Assembly (NCBI RefSeq): GCF_001618425.1
Contig: NZ_BDCU01000055.1
Span: 1 to 64,000, forward strand
Direction: 5' to 3'
DNA length: 64,000 bases
From: Nocardia fusca NBRC 14340
GTDB lineage: Bacteria; Actinomycetota; Actinomycetes; Mycobacteriales; Mycobacteriaceae
In this document: piece by piece, positions 24,198 to 32,912 of the stretch
Position numbering within the stretch: the first letter of the stretch is position 1
Layout of the letters: each line of letters begins with the position of its first letter
Translations under genes and position numbers: made by a program
Notes under the pieces: generated by a model
Database searches by the model: none
The model's input: only the letters and a program-made list of their open reading frames with translations
What the model was told of the DNA's origin: nothing

Positions 24198-24489
24198 TGT
24201 TGGAAGCGCAAGAAGTATCCAGAAGGCACGGGAGATGACGAACTACCCGTGATGGCAAGACCGGCGGGCGCGGCCGCGGGACCAGCAGATACAACGGTCC
24301 TCCCGCCCGCCGGGAAGTAAGTGAAGTTGCACGAAAGAAGATGAAGTAACACCGTGAGGAGAAAGGAGGCGTTGCCCGTCGGGTCGCCCGTGAAGTTATG
24401 TGGTTGGGGTGATCGCCGACGTATCGGTTACATGTCGGAAGACGAAGTAATTCCCCCTTTCAATGCCCCGGCGCCGCAGGCGCCGGGGC
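24198..24489 (+). ncRNA. structured leader RNA upstream of the MerR gene
   Basis: About 300 untranslated bases separate the promoter from the MerR frame. CCGGCGGGC (24261-24269) pairs with 24305-24313, enclosing GGACC and GGTCC (24279-24283, 24296-24300). A perfect 11-bp GC hairpin with a three-base loop ends the region (24465-24489). The motif GAAGTAA or GAAGTT occurs five times between 24313 and 24450. I do not recognise a known RNA family. A cis-regulatory leader or a small RNA are both possible. Confidence 0.4.
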
Positions 24490-24513
24490 TCTTCGGCGTC
24501 TGGAGGCCACACG

Positions 24514-24828
24514 ATTCCTGAACCCACGACCGCGGACGAGAAGTTCGACGATGACGACTATCCCGCCTACACCATGGGCCGGGCCGCCGACATGCTCGGC
24601 ACCACCCAAGCATTCCTGCGCACCCTGGACGACGCGAAACTGATCACCCCGCAACGATCCGCCGGCGGGCACCGCCGCTACTCCCGATACCAGCTGCGTA
24701 TCGCCGCCCGCGCCCGCGAACTCGTGGACTCCGGCACCCCCCTGGAAGCGGCGTGCCGGATCATCATCCTCGAAGACCAACTCGCCGAGGCCCGCGAAAT
24801 CAACGCAAAACTCACCCAGCAGGATTGA
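24514..24828 (+). CDS. MerR-family helix-turn-helix regulator
   Basis: A small regulator of about 104 residues. The DNA-binding part reads YTMGRAADMLGTTQAFLRTL, then ITPQRSAGGHRRYSRYQLRI, the MerR winged helix. LEAACRIIILEDQLAEAREI is a C-terminal helix. Conserved actinobacterial relatives begin shortly before DDDYPAYTMGRA. GGAGG at 24502-24506 precedes an ATT codon at 24514; the only upstream ATG (24463) lies inside the base of an 11-bp hairpin. I therefore prefer the rare ATT start, with the ATG as alternative. No ligand-binding domain is present. Confidence 0.7.
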   Translation: MPEPTTADEKFDDDDYPAYTMGRAADMLGTTQAFLRTLDDAKLITPQRSAGGHRRYSRYQLRIAARARELVDSGTPLEAACRIIILEDQLAEAREINAKLTQQD

Positions 24829-24881
24829 GCGGAACTCGCTGTCCCGGGTCTACCGCGACCTCAACAGCCGGTTGGGGGTGT

Positions 24882-25019
24882 TCACAGGCCGAAGGTGTCG
24901 CGGGCGCGGGTTTTCCATTCCTCGGTGAGTTGGCGTGCTTGCCGGTCGAATTCCTGCCGGTCGGCTTCGGGCCAGGTATCGGGGTCTGATAGGGGCCGTA
25001 CCGGCGTCGCCCCCGCCCT
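24882..25019 (-). pseudogene. short coding remnant after the recombinase
   Basis: The minus strand reads PDTWPEADRQEFDRQARQL then TEEWKTRARDTFGL and a stop at 24882, with coding-like composition but no start codon before the frame closes. It follows the recombinase stop directly. It may be the end of a gene destroyed when the recombinase arrived. Function unknown. Confidence 0.3.
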
Positions 25020-25664
25020 TCACCGGAGCGGCGAAGCGTGCCCCAGTTCGGGCACGTATTTGTACAGCGTGGTGCGTGATACACCCAGCAGTCGCGCGAT
25101 CGAGGACACCGACTCGTCGGGCCGGGTCAGCAGCGCGCGGGCCTGACGGACCTGCTCGTCGCTCATGGCCGGGGGCCGGCCGAGGCGTTGCCCGCGGGCC
25201 CGGGCGGCGGCCAGGCCTTCGTGGGTGCCGTCGACGATGAGTTCGCGGATGAATTCGGCGAGGGCGGCGAAGACGTGGAACACCAGGCGCCCGCCGGGGG
25301 TGGTGGTGTCGAGCGCTTCGTGCAGGGACCGGAACCCGATCTCGCGGCGACGGAGATCGGCCACGATCGAGATCAGGTCCCGCAGGGAGCGGCCGAGCCG
25401 ATCCAAAGAGGCGACCACAAGAGTGTCACCGGCCCGCATGTAGTCCAGGCACGCGGCGAGCTGTTCGCGCTCGACGTCCTTGCCCGATTTTTTATCGGCG
25501 AAAACCTTCTTGCACCCGACCGCTTTCAGGGCGCGGGTCTGCCGGTCCAGGTTCTGGTCCCGAATCGAGACGCGGGCGTACCCGATCAGCGCGCCTCCCC
25601 CACCGATTGGATCCAAAGCATCGCCGTCGAGCGAAAGCGGTTCGAGCGCATCGGTCTTCGTCAC
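25020..25664 (-). CDS. serine recombinase (resolvase/invertase family)
   Basis: A 214-residue site-specific recombinase. The catalytic Ser33 lies in IGYARVSIRDQNLDRQ; ASLDRLGRSLRDLISIVADL and EFIRELIVDGTHEGLAAARA carry the conserved arginines and the E helix. A C-terminal HTH (VSSIARLLGVSRTTLYKYV) completes a Tn3-resolvase-like layout. It starts at GTG 25664. No transposase gene or terminal repeats are visible nearby, so it may be a relic of a transposon or plasmid. It marks the 22-26 kb stretch as accessory DNA. Confidence 0.88.
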   Translation of the reverse strand: MTKTDALEPLSLDGDALDPIGGGGALIGYARVSIRDQNLDRQTRALKAVGCKKVFADKKSGKDVEREQLAACLDYMRAGDTLVVASLDRLGRSLRDLISIVADLRRREIGFRSLHEALDTTTPGGRLVFHVFAALAEFIRELIVDGTHEGLAAARARGQRLGRPPAMSDEQVRQARALLTRPDESVSSIARLLGVSRTTLYKYVPELGHASPLR

Positions 25665-25906
25665 CCACTCATCGTATATAAAAGGGCGTCTTCATATTGT
25701 TGAACAGACCGAACTTGCGAGATGCCCCGGAACCGCCGTCGCTCGAAGCGTTTGCACTCCTTGCCTATGTTCCCGTCCGCCCCCGCTCGCCGACTGCAGT
25801 TCGGGCTTCTTGCACCGGCGATGCGACGGTTGTGCAGTGGGTGAGCTCTCCATGCCGATGTCTCGGCCCAGCGACAGCGACCCGTTACAGGGGAGGCGCC
25901 GGACGT

Positions 25907-25945
25907 CCTGCGGGGCACGTACGGTTTCCGTACGTGCCCCGCAGG
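25907..25945. terminator. perfect 18-bp hairpin
   Basis: Eighteen-base arms without mismatch around TTT, beginning CCTGCGGGGCACGTACGG. It is 22 bases past the stop of the membrane-protein gene on the minus strand, so it is its terminator. The 300 bases from 25665 to here hold no other gene I can support. Confidence 0.8.
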
Positions 25946-25967
25946 CTGTGTGTTTCGGTCAGTGGGA

Positions 25968-26567
25968 TCAGCGGGCAGCGAGGCGGCGGAACTCCAGGAC
26001 GGTGGCAATCGCGTAGCCGACGCCGCCGGCGCCGGCGAGGACCCAGAACGGGCCTGATGCGCCGAAGCAGAGCGCGACGCCCGCGACCAGTGCGAGCCAA
26101 GCGCCCAGGCTGTAGTGCAGGACATTGCGGCGGGCAGCGCCTTCGCTGAGATAGATGAGGCCGACGATCAGGCTGGAGCCGGCGGGCCAGAGCACCGACT
26201 GCAGGTCGGGCAGGTCCAGGACGGACGTGAGACCGGTGATGGCGACCGCGAGGGCGGCGAAACCCACCACCCAGGACAGGCCCAGGAGTTTTCCGCTCAG
26301 CGCTTCGGATTCGGGCACGGTTCGCTGCGCGCGCAGGGCTGCGACGGTGGCACATACCGTGCCGGCCACGAGGCCGATTCCGAGCAGTGAGATCGGCAGC
26401 CACTCGGGCAGGGTGACCAGCGATTCGGGGCCGGTGGAAATCGCTGCGGCCCCATGGCCGATGAGGTAGGCCAGCCCGAAACCGATGTAGGCGGTGCGGT
26501 TGTCGACCTCACCCGGTCGGGTGGCGGGCGAGGCAGCGATCGGGGCGGCGAGGGTGGCGGTGGTCAT
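25968..26567 (-). CDS. conserved membrane protein with about six transmembrane segments
   Basis: A 199-residue hydrophobic protein, not recognised by name. Membrane segments are visible near residues 28-45, 55-80, 93-115, 123-142, 152-170 and 172-190 (for example LLGLSWVVGFAALAVAITGL). It starts at ATG 26567 behind GGAGA and follows the oxidoreductase gene by 60 bases on the same strand, so the two probably form an operon under the divergent TetR gene. Function unknown. Confidence 0.68.
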   Translation of the reverse strand: MTTATLAAPIAASPATRPGEVDNRTAYIGFGLAYLIGHGAAAISTGPESLVTLPEWLPISLLGIGLVAGTVCATVAALRAQRTVPESEALSGKLLGLSWVVGFAALAVAITGLTSVLDLPDLQSVLWPAGSSLIVGLIYLSEGAARRNVLHYSLGAWLALVAGVALCFGASGPFWVLAGAGGVGYAIATVLEFRRLAAR

Positions 26568-26627
26568 GCTGTGTCTCCAGGATTGTGGTGCGGGCAGGCG
26601 AACTTGGTCGGGTTGTGGTGGTGTTGT

Positions 26628-27680
26628 TCAACCGGAGTGTGCGTCGGGTACGAGGACGACCTTCCCGGTGACGGTGCGGGACTCGGCCAGCGCCAGCGCC
26701 GAACCGGCCTGGGACAGCGGGAATTCCGCGGCGATCTGGGGAGTGATCTCGCCGTCCGCGACGAGCCGGAGAACCTGTGTGAGGTCGTCGCGCAGCCGGC
26801 TCCGGAAAGTATCGAGGCGGCGTTTACCGGCCCAGAAGTTGTAGAAGTGCGCGCTTTTTCCGTTGGGTAGGTAGTTCCACAGCGTCAGCCGGGCGAACAG
26901 TTTCAGTACCGGCAGTTGTGAGTTACCGTCGACGTCCTTGGTCGCTGCGGTGCCGTAGGACACCAGCGTTCCGCCGCGCCGCAGCAGCCGCCACGACTCG
27001 ACCACTCCGGTACCGCCGACGTGATCGAATACCGCGTCCACGCCGTCGGGCGCGATTTCGCTGATCCGCCGGTACATCTGCGGGTCGCGGTAGTCCACCG
27101 GGATCGCGCCCAGATCCCGGACCGCCGGGTGGTGCCGGGGAGCGGCCGTGCCGATCACCGTGATCCCGTGGTGGCGAGCCAGTTGTACAAGCGTCGAACC
27201 CACACCGCCGTTGGCGCCCAGAACCACGATCGTCCCACCGGGACGGACCGCGGCGGTGCGGTGCAGCATCTGCCAGGCGGTGATGCCGTTCACCAGCACG
27301 GTTTCGGCCGCGGTCGCGGTTACGCCGTCCGGTACCGCCACCAGGTCGGCGGCATCGAGGAGCAGGGCACTGGACCAGCCGCCGACCTTGGTGACCGCGG
27401 CGAAACGCCGCCCGACGAGACCGGGGTCCACCCCCGGGCCGGTGGCCGTGACGGTGCCGACCACGTCGTATCCGGGCACAAAGGGGAACGGGGGCTGGTC
27501 GAAGTATTTCCCGCGACGCATCTGCTGCTCGGCGAACGAGACGCCCGTGGCGGCGAGGGCCAGGACGACCTGCCCCGGTGGGGGTGAGGGGAGTTCGCGG
27601 GTTGTGACCTGGAGGCCGTCCGGCTCGACCTTGCCCGGCAGGACTACTTCGGTGGCGTAGGTGGCGGTGCTGTGGCCCAT
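26628..27680 (-). CDS. zinc-binding-type dehydrogenase / quinone oxidoreductase-like
   Basis: A 350-residue medium-chain dehydrogenase/reductase. The N-terminal GroES-like domain has FPFVPGYDVVGTV, and the nucleotide-binding site is VVLGANGGVGSTLVQLARHH. Cysteine ligands for catalytic zinc are absent, which favours a quinone oxidoreductase or enoyl reductase. It starts at ATG 27680 and is divergent from a TetR gene, with repeated TAAG-containing sites between. The TetR protein likely represses it until an electrophile or quinone appears; that is inference. Confidence 0.8.
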   Translation of the reverse strand: MGHSTATYATEVVLPGKVEPDGLQVTTRELPSPPPGQVVLALAATGVSFAEQQMRRGKYFDQPPFPFVPGYDVVGTVTATGPGVDPGLVGRRFAAVTKVGGWSSALLLDAADLVAVPDGVTATAAETVLVNGITAWQMLHRTAAVRPGGTIVVLGANGGVGSTLVQLARHHGITVIGTAAPRHHPAVRDLGAIPVDYRDPQMYRRISEIAPDGVDAVFDHVGGTGVVESWRLLRRGGTLVSYGTAATKDVDGNSQLPVLKLFARLTLWNYLPNGKSAHFYNFWAGKRRLDTFRSRLRDDLTQVLRLVADGEITPQIAAEFPLSQAGSALALAESRTVTGKVVLVPDAHSG

Positions 27681-27699
27681 GATGCGTATCCGATCGCTC

Positions 27700-27780
27700 T
27701 GAGTTAACGACCGTAAGGTTACGCATGTAAGTAAGGAATGCGCAAGAGCTAACACCTGTAAGTTTTGTTGTGTAAGGTGC
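27700..27780. promoter_or_regulatory. intergenic operator region with four TAAG repeats
   Basis: Between the divergent starts lie CCGTAAGGT, ATGTAAGTAAGG, CCTGTAAGT and GTGTAAGGT. TAAC occurs at two places ahead of them (TAACGACCGTAAGGTTA and TAACACCTGTAAG). The AT-rich repeats stand out from the flanking genes and probably bind the TetR protein. Confidence 0.5.
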
Positions 27781-27784
27781 TCGC

Positions 27785-28420
27785 ATGGAGGAGACAGCGC
27801 CCCGCCCCCGAGTACGCAACCGCCGCGGCGAAGGAGGTCGGCTGCGGGACGAAATCGTTGCGGCGGCGGTCGAACTGCTCGACGAGACCGGCGAGGAAAG
27901 TGCCGTCACCCTGCGCTCCGTCGCCCGCCGCGCCGGAATCGCGGCCCCCTCGATCTACCGGCATTTCCCGGATCAGCCCGCCATCATGCTCGCCGTCGTA
28001 CGCAATGCCTTCACCGAGTTGGACGAACAACTTCGCGCCGCCCACGACTCCGCCGTGGATTCACCGCGGGACCGCCTGCTCGCCGTATGCCACGGCTATC
28101 TGGACTTCGCGCGTACTCGGCCCGGTCGCTACCGGGCGATGTTCGCCGGGGTCTGGATACCCGATCTCACGCGGGCTTCGATAACCGAGCAGGACATGGC
28201 CACGCTCGGCCAGGACACGCTGGCATTGCTCACCCGGGCCGTCGAGAATTGTGTCGCCGCCGGCTGCGCTACCAGCACAGACGTGCGGGCGGACACCGTG
28301 GCGCTGTGGCTCGGCCTGCACGGGCTCGCCCATCAGCGAATGGTTTCCCCGTCGTTTCCGTGGCCACCGGATATCGCCGAGCGCGTCATCACCACGCTCG
28401 CGCACCTCACCGAGAGCTGA
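27785..28420 (+). CDS. TetR-family transcriptional regulator
   Basis: A 211-residue repressor. The helix-turn-helix reads LLDETGEESAVTLRSVARRA then GIAAPSIYRHFPDQPAIMLA. The C-terminal part (GYLDFARTRPGRYRAMFAGV) is a TetR_C-type ligand domain. It is divergent from the quinone-oxidoreductase-like gene and ends 138 bases before a convergent serine hydrolase gene. The intergenic repeats at 27700-27780 are its likely site. Confidence 0.84.
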   Translation: MEETAPRPRVRNRRGEGGRLRDEIVAAAVELLDETGEESAVTLRSVARRAGIAAPSIYRHFPDQPAIMLAVVRNAFTELDEQLRAAHDSAVDSPRDRLLAVCHGYLDFARTRPGRYRAMFAGVWIPDLTRASITEQDMATLGQDTLALLTRAVENCVAAGCATSTDVRADTVALWLGLHGLAHQRMVSPSFPWPPDIAERVITTLAHLTES

Positions 28421-28558
28421 TGTGCGCGCCACCGTATCCGGAGAAACACCGAGCAGATCGTAGCCGTGTCCGGCGTTATACGACCGGGAACCGGCCGCCG
28501 GAGTGGCGTTGCGCCGGGGGCAAACACCCGGTGGCCGCCCCAGCCGACCTCGGCTTCA

Positions 28559-30091
28559 TCATCGGCAGGCCGCCGAGGCGTGGGCCTGGGGGCCTGCCGC
28601 CGCACACACCCACCACGTCGGCAGCCACCACTTGCCGTCACGCGGGACGAGGGGAACAACCAGAGGCATTCTTCCCACGCTGCTGGTCGTACTGGTCGTC
28701 GCCAAGAGAATATTCGGTCGGATCAAGGTGACCCGGCCCACGTTCATCTGCAATGAGAACTGAGCCTGGAACGATGCCATTCGATCGACGAGGTGCGGAT
28801 CCTTGGCGTCGTCGACAACACGGATGCGCTTCTCTACGGCCGGAACACCCGGATCGAAGACCTCTTCGATCTGTGAGTCCATGTCGGCCACCGTCGGGAG
28901 CGGCGGCGTGGGCTCTGCCGACACTTCGACCGGGCCACGGGTGCCCGGGTAGAGATCGTCGACGATGGCCGCCCAGATGCTCGGCGCGTTGACCATCAAC
29001 TGTGTCGCCGGCAGGGTGTGCTGGTTCACTACGACCACCACGCTGACGTCGCGTTCGGGCAGATAGCCGATCTGGGTCGTATAACCGAGGACCGATCCCT
29101 GATGAGACAACCAGCGGCCGTCCTGCGCCAGTCCCAGACCGTACCGGTACGTTCCACCCCCTGGCGTCGAGACATCGGTGAACGCTGTCCGAGCCCGCAA
29201 AGTCGACTCCTTCAGCAGGTCACCACGACCGAGTACCGACGCATACGATGCCAGGTCGGCGACCGAGGACACCATCGCCCCGGCCGCACCGTAAAGAGTG
29301 GGAGACGTGCGTTCGGTGACGTCGACGGAAACGTCTCCAGCGTAGGTGTACCCACGAGCGACAGGCACCGGAAGCGATCGATCGTCGGGATAGAAGGTTT
29401 CACGCAATCCGTGGTCACCGGCGAGGTCGTTCAGCACTTGGCGCACCGGCTTGCCCATCACCTGCTCCAGCACGAGCCCTAGCAGGTAGTACTCGGAATT
29501 GGAATAGTTGCCGTGCTGTCGAGGCATTTTCGCGGCGTCGGGGCGGGCGGCAATGACTCGCAGGACGTCACCACGGCCCCATTCCCGAGTGGGCTCCGCC
29601 GGTTTCAACTGCTCCGCGAACTCGGGATCCGTCGAGTAGTCATAGACGCCCCCACGCATGCCGAGCAGATCCCTGATGGTGATCGCATCGCCGTTCGGCA
29701 CACCCGATACGAACTTTTCGAGGGAATCGTCCAGCGACAACCGGCCCTGCTCCGCGGCGCGCAGGACCGCTGTCGCCGTAAAGGTTTTTGTGACACTTCC
29801 GATCCGGAAGTGGTCATCGACGGTGGCCGGTCTGCGGTTGGTGGTATCAGCGAGCCCATATGCCCGGATGTAGCGGCCCCGTTCCGGGTCCACGATCGCC
29901 ACCGCCGCACCAGGGGTCAACCCGGCCTCCATATGCGCACGCACGGCACGGTCGATTACTGCGGTCGCCTCGACCGGAAACCCATCGCCCGGCCGCGGGT
30001 CGGCGAAACCGCAACCTGCGGCAACCATGAGCAGTATCGAACCCAGCACTCGGGCCCGCACGCCCGAAACGAGCGGTTGGCCGCCCCTCAT
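28559..30091 (-). CDS. beta-lactamase-related serine hydrolase, lipoprotein
   Basis: A 510-residue penicillin-binding-fold hydrolase. The export signal ends LMVAAGCG, a lipobox with Cys27. The three active-site motifs are S99-V-T-K102, Y196-S-N198 and H330-Q-G332. The class C/DD-peptidase fold ends near residue 380, and about 130 residues of unknown function follow. The start is ATG 30091 behind GGAGGAAC. It is probably anchored to the outer face of the membrane and may act on peptidoglycan or an ester. No regulator or inhibitor gene is adjacent. Confidence 0.84.
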   Translation of the reverse strand: MRGGQPLVSGVRARVLGSILLMVAAGCGFADPRPGDGFPVEATAVIDRAVRAHMEAGLTPGAAVAIVDPERGRYIRAYGLADTTNRRPATVDDHFRIGSVTKTFTATAVLRAAEQGRLSLDDSLEKFVSGVPNGDAITIRDLLGMRGGVYDYSTDPEFAEQLKPAEPTREWGRGDVLRVIAARPDAAKMPRQHGNYSNSEYYLLGLVLEQVMGKPVRQVLNDLAGDHGLRETFYPDDRSLPVPVARGYTYAGDVSVDVTERTSPTLYGAAGAMVSSVADLASYASVLGRGDLLKESTLRARTAFTDVSTPGGGTYRYGLGLAQDGRWLSHQGSVLGYTTQIGYLPERDVSVVVVVNQHTLPATQLMVNAPSIWAAIVDDLYPGTRGPVEVSAEPTPPLPTVADMDSQIEEVFDPGVPAVEKRIRVVDDAKDPHLVDRMASFQAQFSLQMNVGRVTLIRPNILLATTSTTSSVGRMPLVVPLVPRDGKWWLPTWWVCAAAGPQAHASAACR

Positions 30092-30667
30092 ACCTGTTCC
30101 TCCGACTTTCGCCAGAACCGGCGACCTTCGATATCGGCCCGACGGATCATCTCGCGTGCCGACTCGGAATTTGCTCTCCGAACGAGACCTTCACCCCGGG
30201 ATCTTCGTTGATCGGCATCCGATTCTGTTCACCGACATCTGTCCACCCCACCACACGTCGGCCGGAACCTCTCCCGTTCCGATCGGAAGAGCATGAGATC
30301 ACATCAACCTACGAGCACGAGCGCCCGTAGGGGGAGCAGACCGGAAACCCTTCGAGCCCATAGTCGATGCTCGTGCAGCCGCATGCTCGATCGGGCTCTG
30401 TGGTGATGAGTGCTCAGGAAGGGGTCGAGCAACAGAGGGCACACTCGCCGGAACCGGCTGGTGACCGCCAAGAGGTCAGCCACCGTTCGGGTGGCTGACC
30501 ACCGGTGGTGCGCCCTCGCCGGGTCCACCTGTACCGTCCGGCCAGACCATGCGCACCATCATGACCGGCTCCATCGACTATCGACTGCGCACGGGGAACA
30601 GCGCACTCGGGCGGCAAGGCCCGAAAGTCACGCTACGGCCGAGAGGATCGCCGTGGACAGGCCCGGC
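30092..30667. other. 576-base intergenic stretch with a strong hairpin
   Basis: No convincing gene is visible. GGTCAGCCACC, GTTCG, GGTGGCTGACC at 30474-30500 is a perfect 11-bp hairpin that may terminate the CAP gene on the minus strand, although it is 168 bases past its stop. Lower GC than neighbours is seen around 30100-30300. Confidence 0.5.
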
Positions 30668-31195
30668 TCAGCGCGGGCGTGCCACGTTCTGGGGGAACTG
30701 CCCCTCTACGTTGCCCGCCGGGTTGTAGAGACCGACGACGACGGTGTAGCCGCCCTCCGAGGCGTACCCGATACCGAGCCGGGTGCTGGCCTTCCACACC
30801 AACTGCGTGAAATGACCCGTTGACATGCTGAATCCGGGGTTGTTGAAGTCGTATTCCTTGATCTCGTCGTACCACATCTGCGTGCCCATACGGACAAAGG
30901 AGACAGCGTCCCAGCTGCCCTGTCCCCCGACGAGGTTCTCCCCGGCCCCGTTCTTGTAGGGGCAGCTGTGATCGATCGTGCGCTTTTGGGTGTAGTACTG
31001 CGCGCATTTCTGGGCCTGAGCGTTCAGGTTCTGGGTCGAGGTCATGGCCGGGGAACCGTGCTTGGCCCGGTAGTTGTTGTGCAGGGTGAGCCCGTTCTGC
31101 GCGTAATCGCTCTGTCCGGCGGCTGGGCCGCCGCCGGTGACGAGCGCGGCGAGCATCACCACGGCAATAACCGATACCAATCGACCGACACGCAC
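30668..31195 (-). CDS. secreted CAP (SCP/PR-1) domain protein
   Basis: A 175-residue exported protein. A signal peptide covers residues 1-29 (RLVSVIAVVMLAALVTGG then AAGQ). The CAP domain shows LHNNYRAKHGSPAMT, the AGENLVGGQG loop, MWYDEIKEYD and GHFTQLVWKASTRLGIGYA, with the conserved histidines of the family. The GTG at 31195 follows GGGAGG; an open frame to 31360 is unlikely to be translated. Bacterial CAP proteins act at the cell surface, but no precise role can be given. Confidence 0.83.
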   Translation of the reverse strand: MRVGRLVSVIAVVMLAALVTGGGPAAGQSDYAQNGLTLHNNYRAKHGSPAMTSTQNLNAQAQKCAQYYTQKRTIDHSCPYKNGAGENLVGGQGSWDAVSFVRMGTQMWYDEIKEYDFNNPGFSMSTGHFTQLVWKASTRLGIGYASEGGYTVVVGLYNPAGNVEGQFPQNVARPR

Positions 31196-31533
31196 GACGA
31201 CCTCCCGAGACAGAGCAGAACACAACAGAACGAACCACACAGACCTCGGAACCCCCACAGGCCGTGAGCGTTTCGGGATCAGGTGAGCATACTCGGACTC
31301 GCTGCACTGCTCCTCGAACGACACCGGGAACCCCTGAGCGATTTCGGCCGACATGATCATCCACGCGGTGATGCCCGGAGGGGAGTTACGGAACGACCTC
31401 GAGCCAGCTGTTCAGGGTCACGCGGTGGGGGCGGCGCATCCGCAGCCCGAGCCCGCACACGCACCGACCACGCCGTCATCGACGTTGCGCTCCCGCTCCG
31501 ATCGGCGCCCACCAGCGGCGCGACTTCGCGGAC

Positions 31534-31997
<464 letters not shown>

Positions 31998-32001
<4 letters not shown>

Positions 32002-32342
32002 CGGGCACCACCGATCGCGGTACCGGCCCGGGCGGCGAACGCGTCGAGCACCTCGACATACGCGGCGGGGGCCTCGACTCCCATCACCAGGCCTTCGGTG
32101 GTGGGGTCGAAGTCGAAGGTGAAAAACGAACAACAGCGCGACTCCCGCGCCGCCAGCCCTCGCGCGTCCGGTTCGGCGGCGGGATCGAGCACGAGTTCGC
32201 GCCGGGCCGGGCCCGGGCGGCGGGCGCTGCGCGCGGAGTCGGCGAACAACCGGTCGAACTCGGCGACCCGGATCGGCTGCTCCACGGTGGGTAGCGTGCA
32301 CGCATCCGGCGCCCACCCGGCACTACCAGCAGAAATCGTCAT
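31998..32342 (-). CDS. conserved small protein paired with MerR
   Basis: A 114-residue protein with CTLPTVEQPIRVAEFDRLFA near the N-terminus and an ESRCCSFFTFDFD segment whose paired cysteines could bind a thiophilic metal. I know it only as a conserved actinobacterial companion of MerR genes. The ATG at 32342 lies six bases after the -10 box, so the transcript is nearly leaderless. It overlaps the MerR start by four bases (GTGA). A metal-related role is inferred from context. Confidence 0.7.
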
Positions 32343-32348
32343 ACGCCA

Positions 32349-32379
32349 CGGTAAGCCTGTACCCCGGTACAGGATGCAA
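32349..32379 (-). promoter_or_regulatory. MerR-type promoter with 19-bp spacer and operator
   Basis: On the minus strand TTGCAT (32374-32379) and TTACCG (32349-32354) are separated by 19 bases, the stretched spacing of MerR-activated promoters. The spacer holds CCTGTACC, two bases, GGTACAGG (32356-32373), a perfect inverted repeat. Confidence 0.8.
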
Positions 32380-32582
32380 CCACGACAACGTCCCCCTACC
32401 GGCGTCCATCGAAGGGGTGCATATGGACGATTACGGTGGGTAAATCATCGCTAACCAGCGATAATTCTGCGTATACGTGTCCAAGGAAACACTGGTTCAC
32501 GAACACCCCACCGGAGGTGGATTCAGTAGACCTTGAAGGTTCATCATTTTCTGAATACAGATTTTGATGTACTGTCCGCGTC

Positions 32583-32912
32583 ATGGAGACCGCAGTCCAC
32601 ACCGACGCGCTGGCGCGGTTCGGCCACGCCCTGTCCGACCCGACTCGCACCCGGATCCTATTGAGCCTGCGGCAGGCTCCGGGGTATCCGTCGGATCTGG
32701 CCGAGCAGATCGGGGTGACCCGGCAGATCCTGTCCAATCACCTCGCCTGCCTACGCGGGTGCGGACTCGTGGTCGCGGTACCGGAAGGCCGGCGCAGCCG
32801 TTATGAACTCGCCGATGCGCGGATCGCCGCGGCGCTGGGTGATCTGCTGGGTTTGGTGCTGGCGGTGGATCCGGCCTGCTGCCCGGACGCCGAGACCGAA
32901 GGCTGCTGCTGA
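32583..32912 (+). CDS. ArsR/SmtB-family metal sensor, CmtR-like
   Basis: A 109-residue repressor. The winged helix includes LSDPTRTRILLSLR and GVTRQILSNHLACLRGCGLV. Cys56 and Cys60 in ACLRGCGL match the cadmium/lead-binding pair of CmtR. The C-terminal ACCPDAETEGCC adds four cysteines where CmtR has its third ligand. The start is ATG 32583. The stop overlaps the transporter start by one base, so sensor and efflux pump form one operon. Cd(II) or Pb(II) is the likely ligand by family analogy. Confidence 0.87.
   Translation: METAVHTDALARFGHALSDPTRTRILLSLRQAPGYPSDLAEQIGVTRQILSNHLACLRGCGLVVAVPEGRRSRYELADARIAAALGDLLGLVLAVDPACCPDAETEGCC

Noticed and set aside
24198..24489. tmRNA, RNase P RNA or group II intron
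   Set aside because: None of the conserved ends of tmRNA or RNase P RNA and no intron domain V were found; the region is better described as a leader RNA of unknown type.
24514..25664. MerR gene plus serine recombinase as an IS607-type element
   Set aside because: IS607 recombinases carry the MerR-like domain in the same protein, at the N-terminus, and usually with tnpB. Here the genes are separate, convergent, and the recombinase has a C-terminal HTH.
30304..30528. Small minus-strand gene in the gap before the serine hydrolase
   Set aside because: The 74-codon frame is Arg/His-rich, has no ribosome-binding site and overlaps a perfect hairpin.
32396..32737. Minus-strand frame ending before the MerR promoter
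   Set aside because: Mostly antisense to the ArsR gene; only the last 35 codons fall in intergenic DNA and no start supports them.
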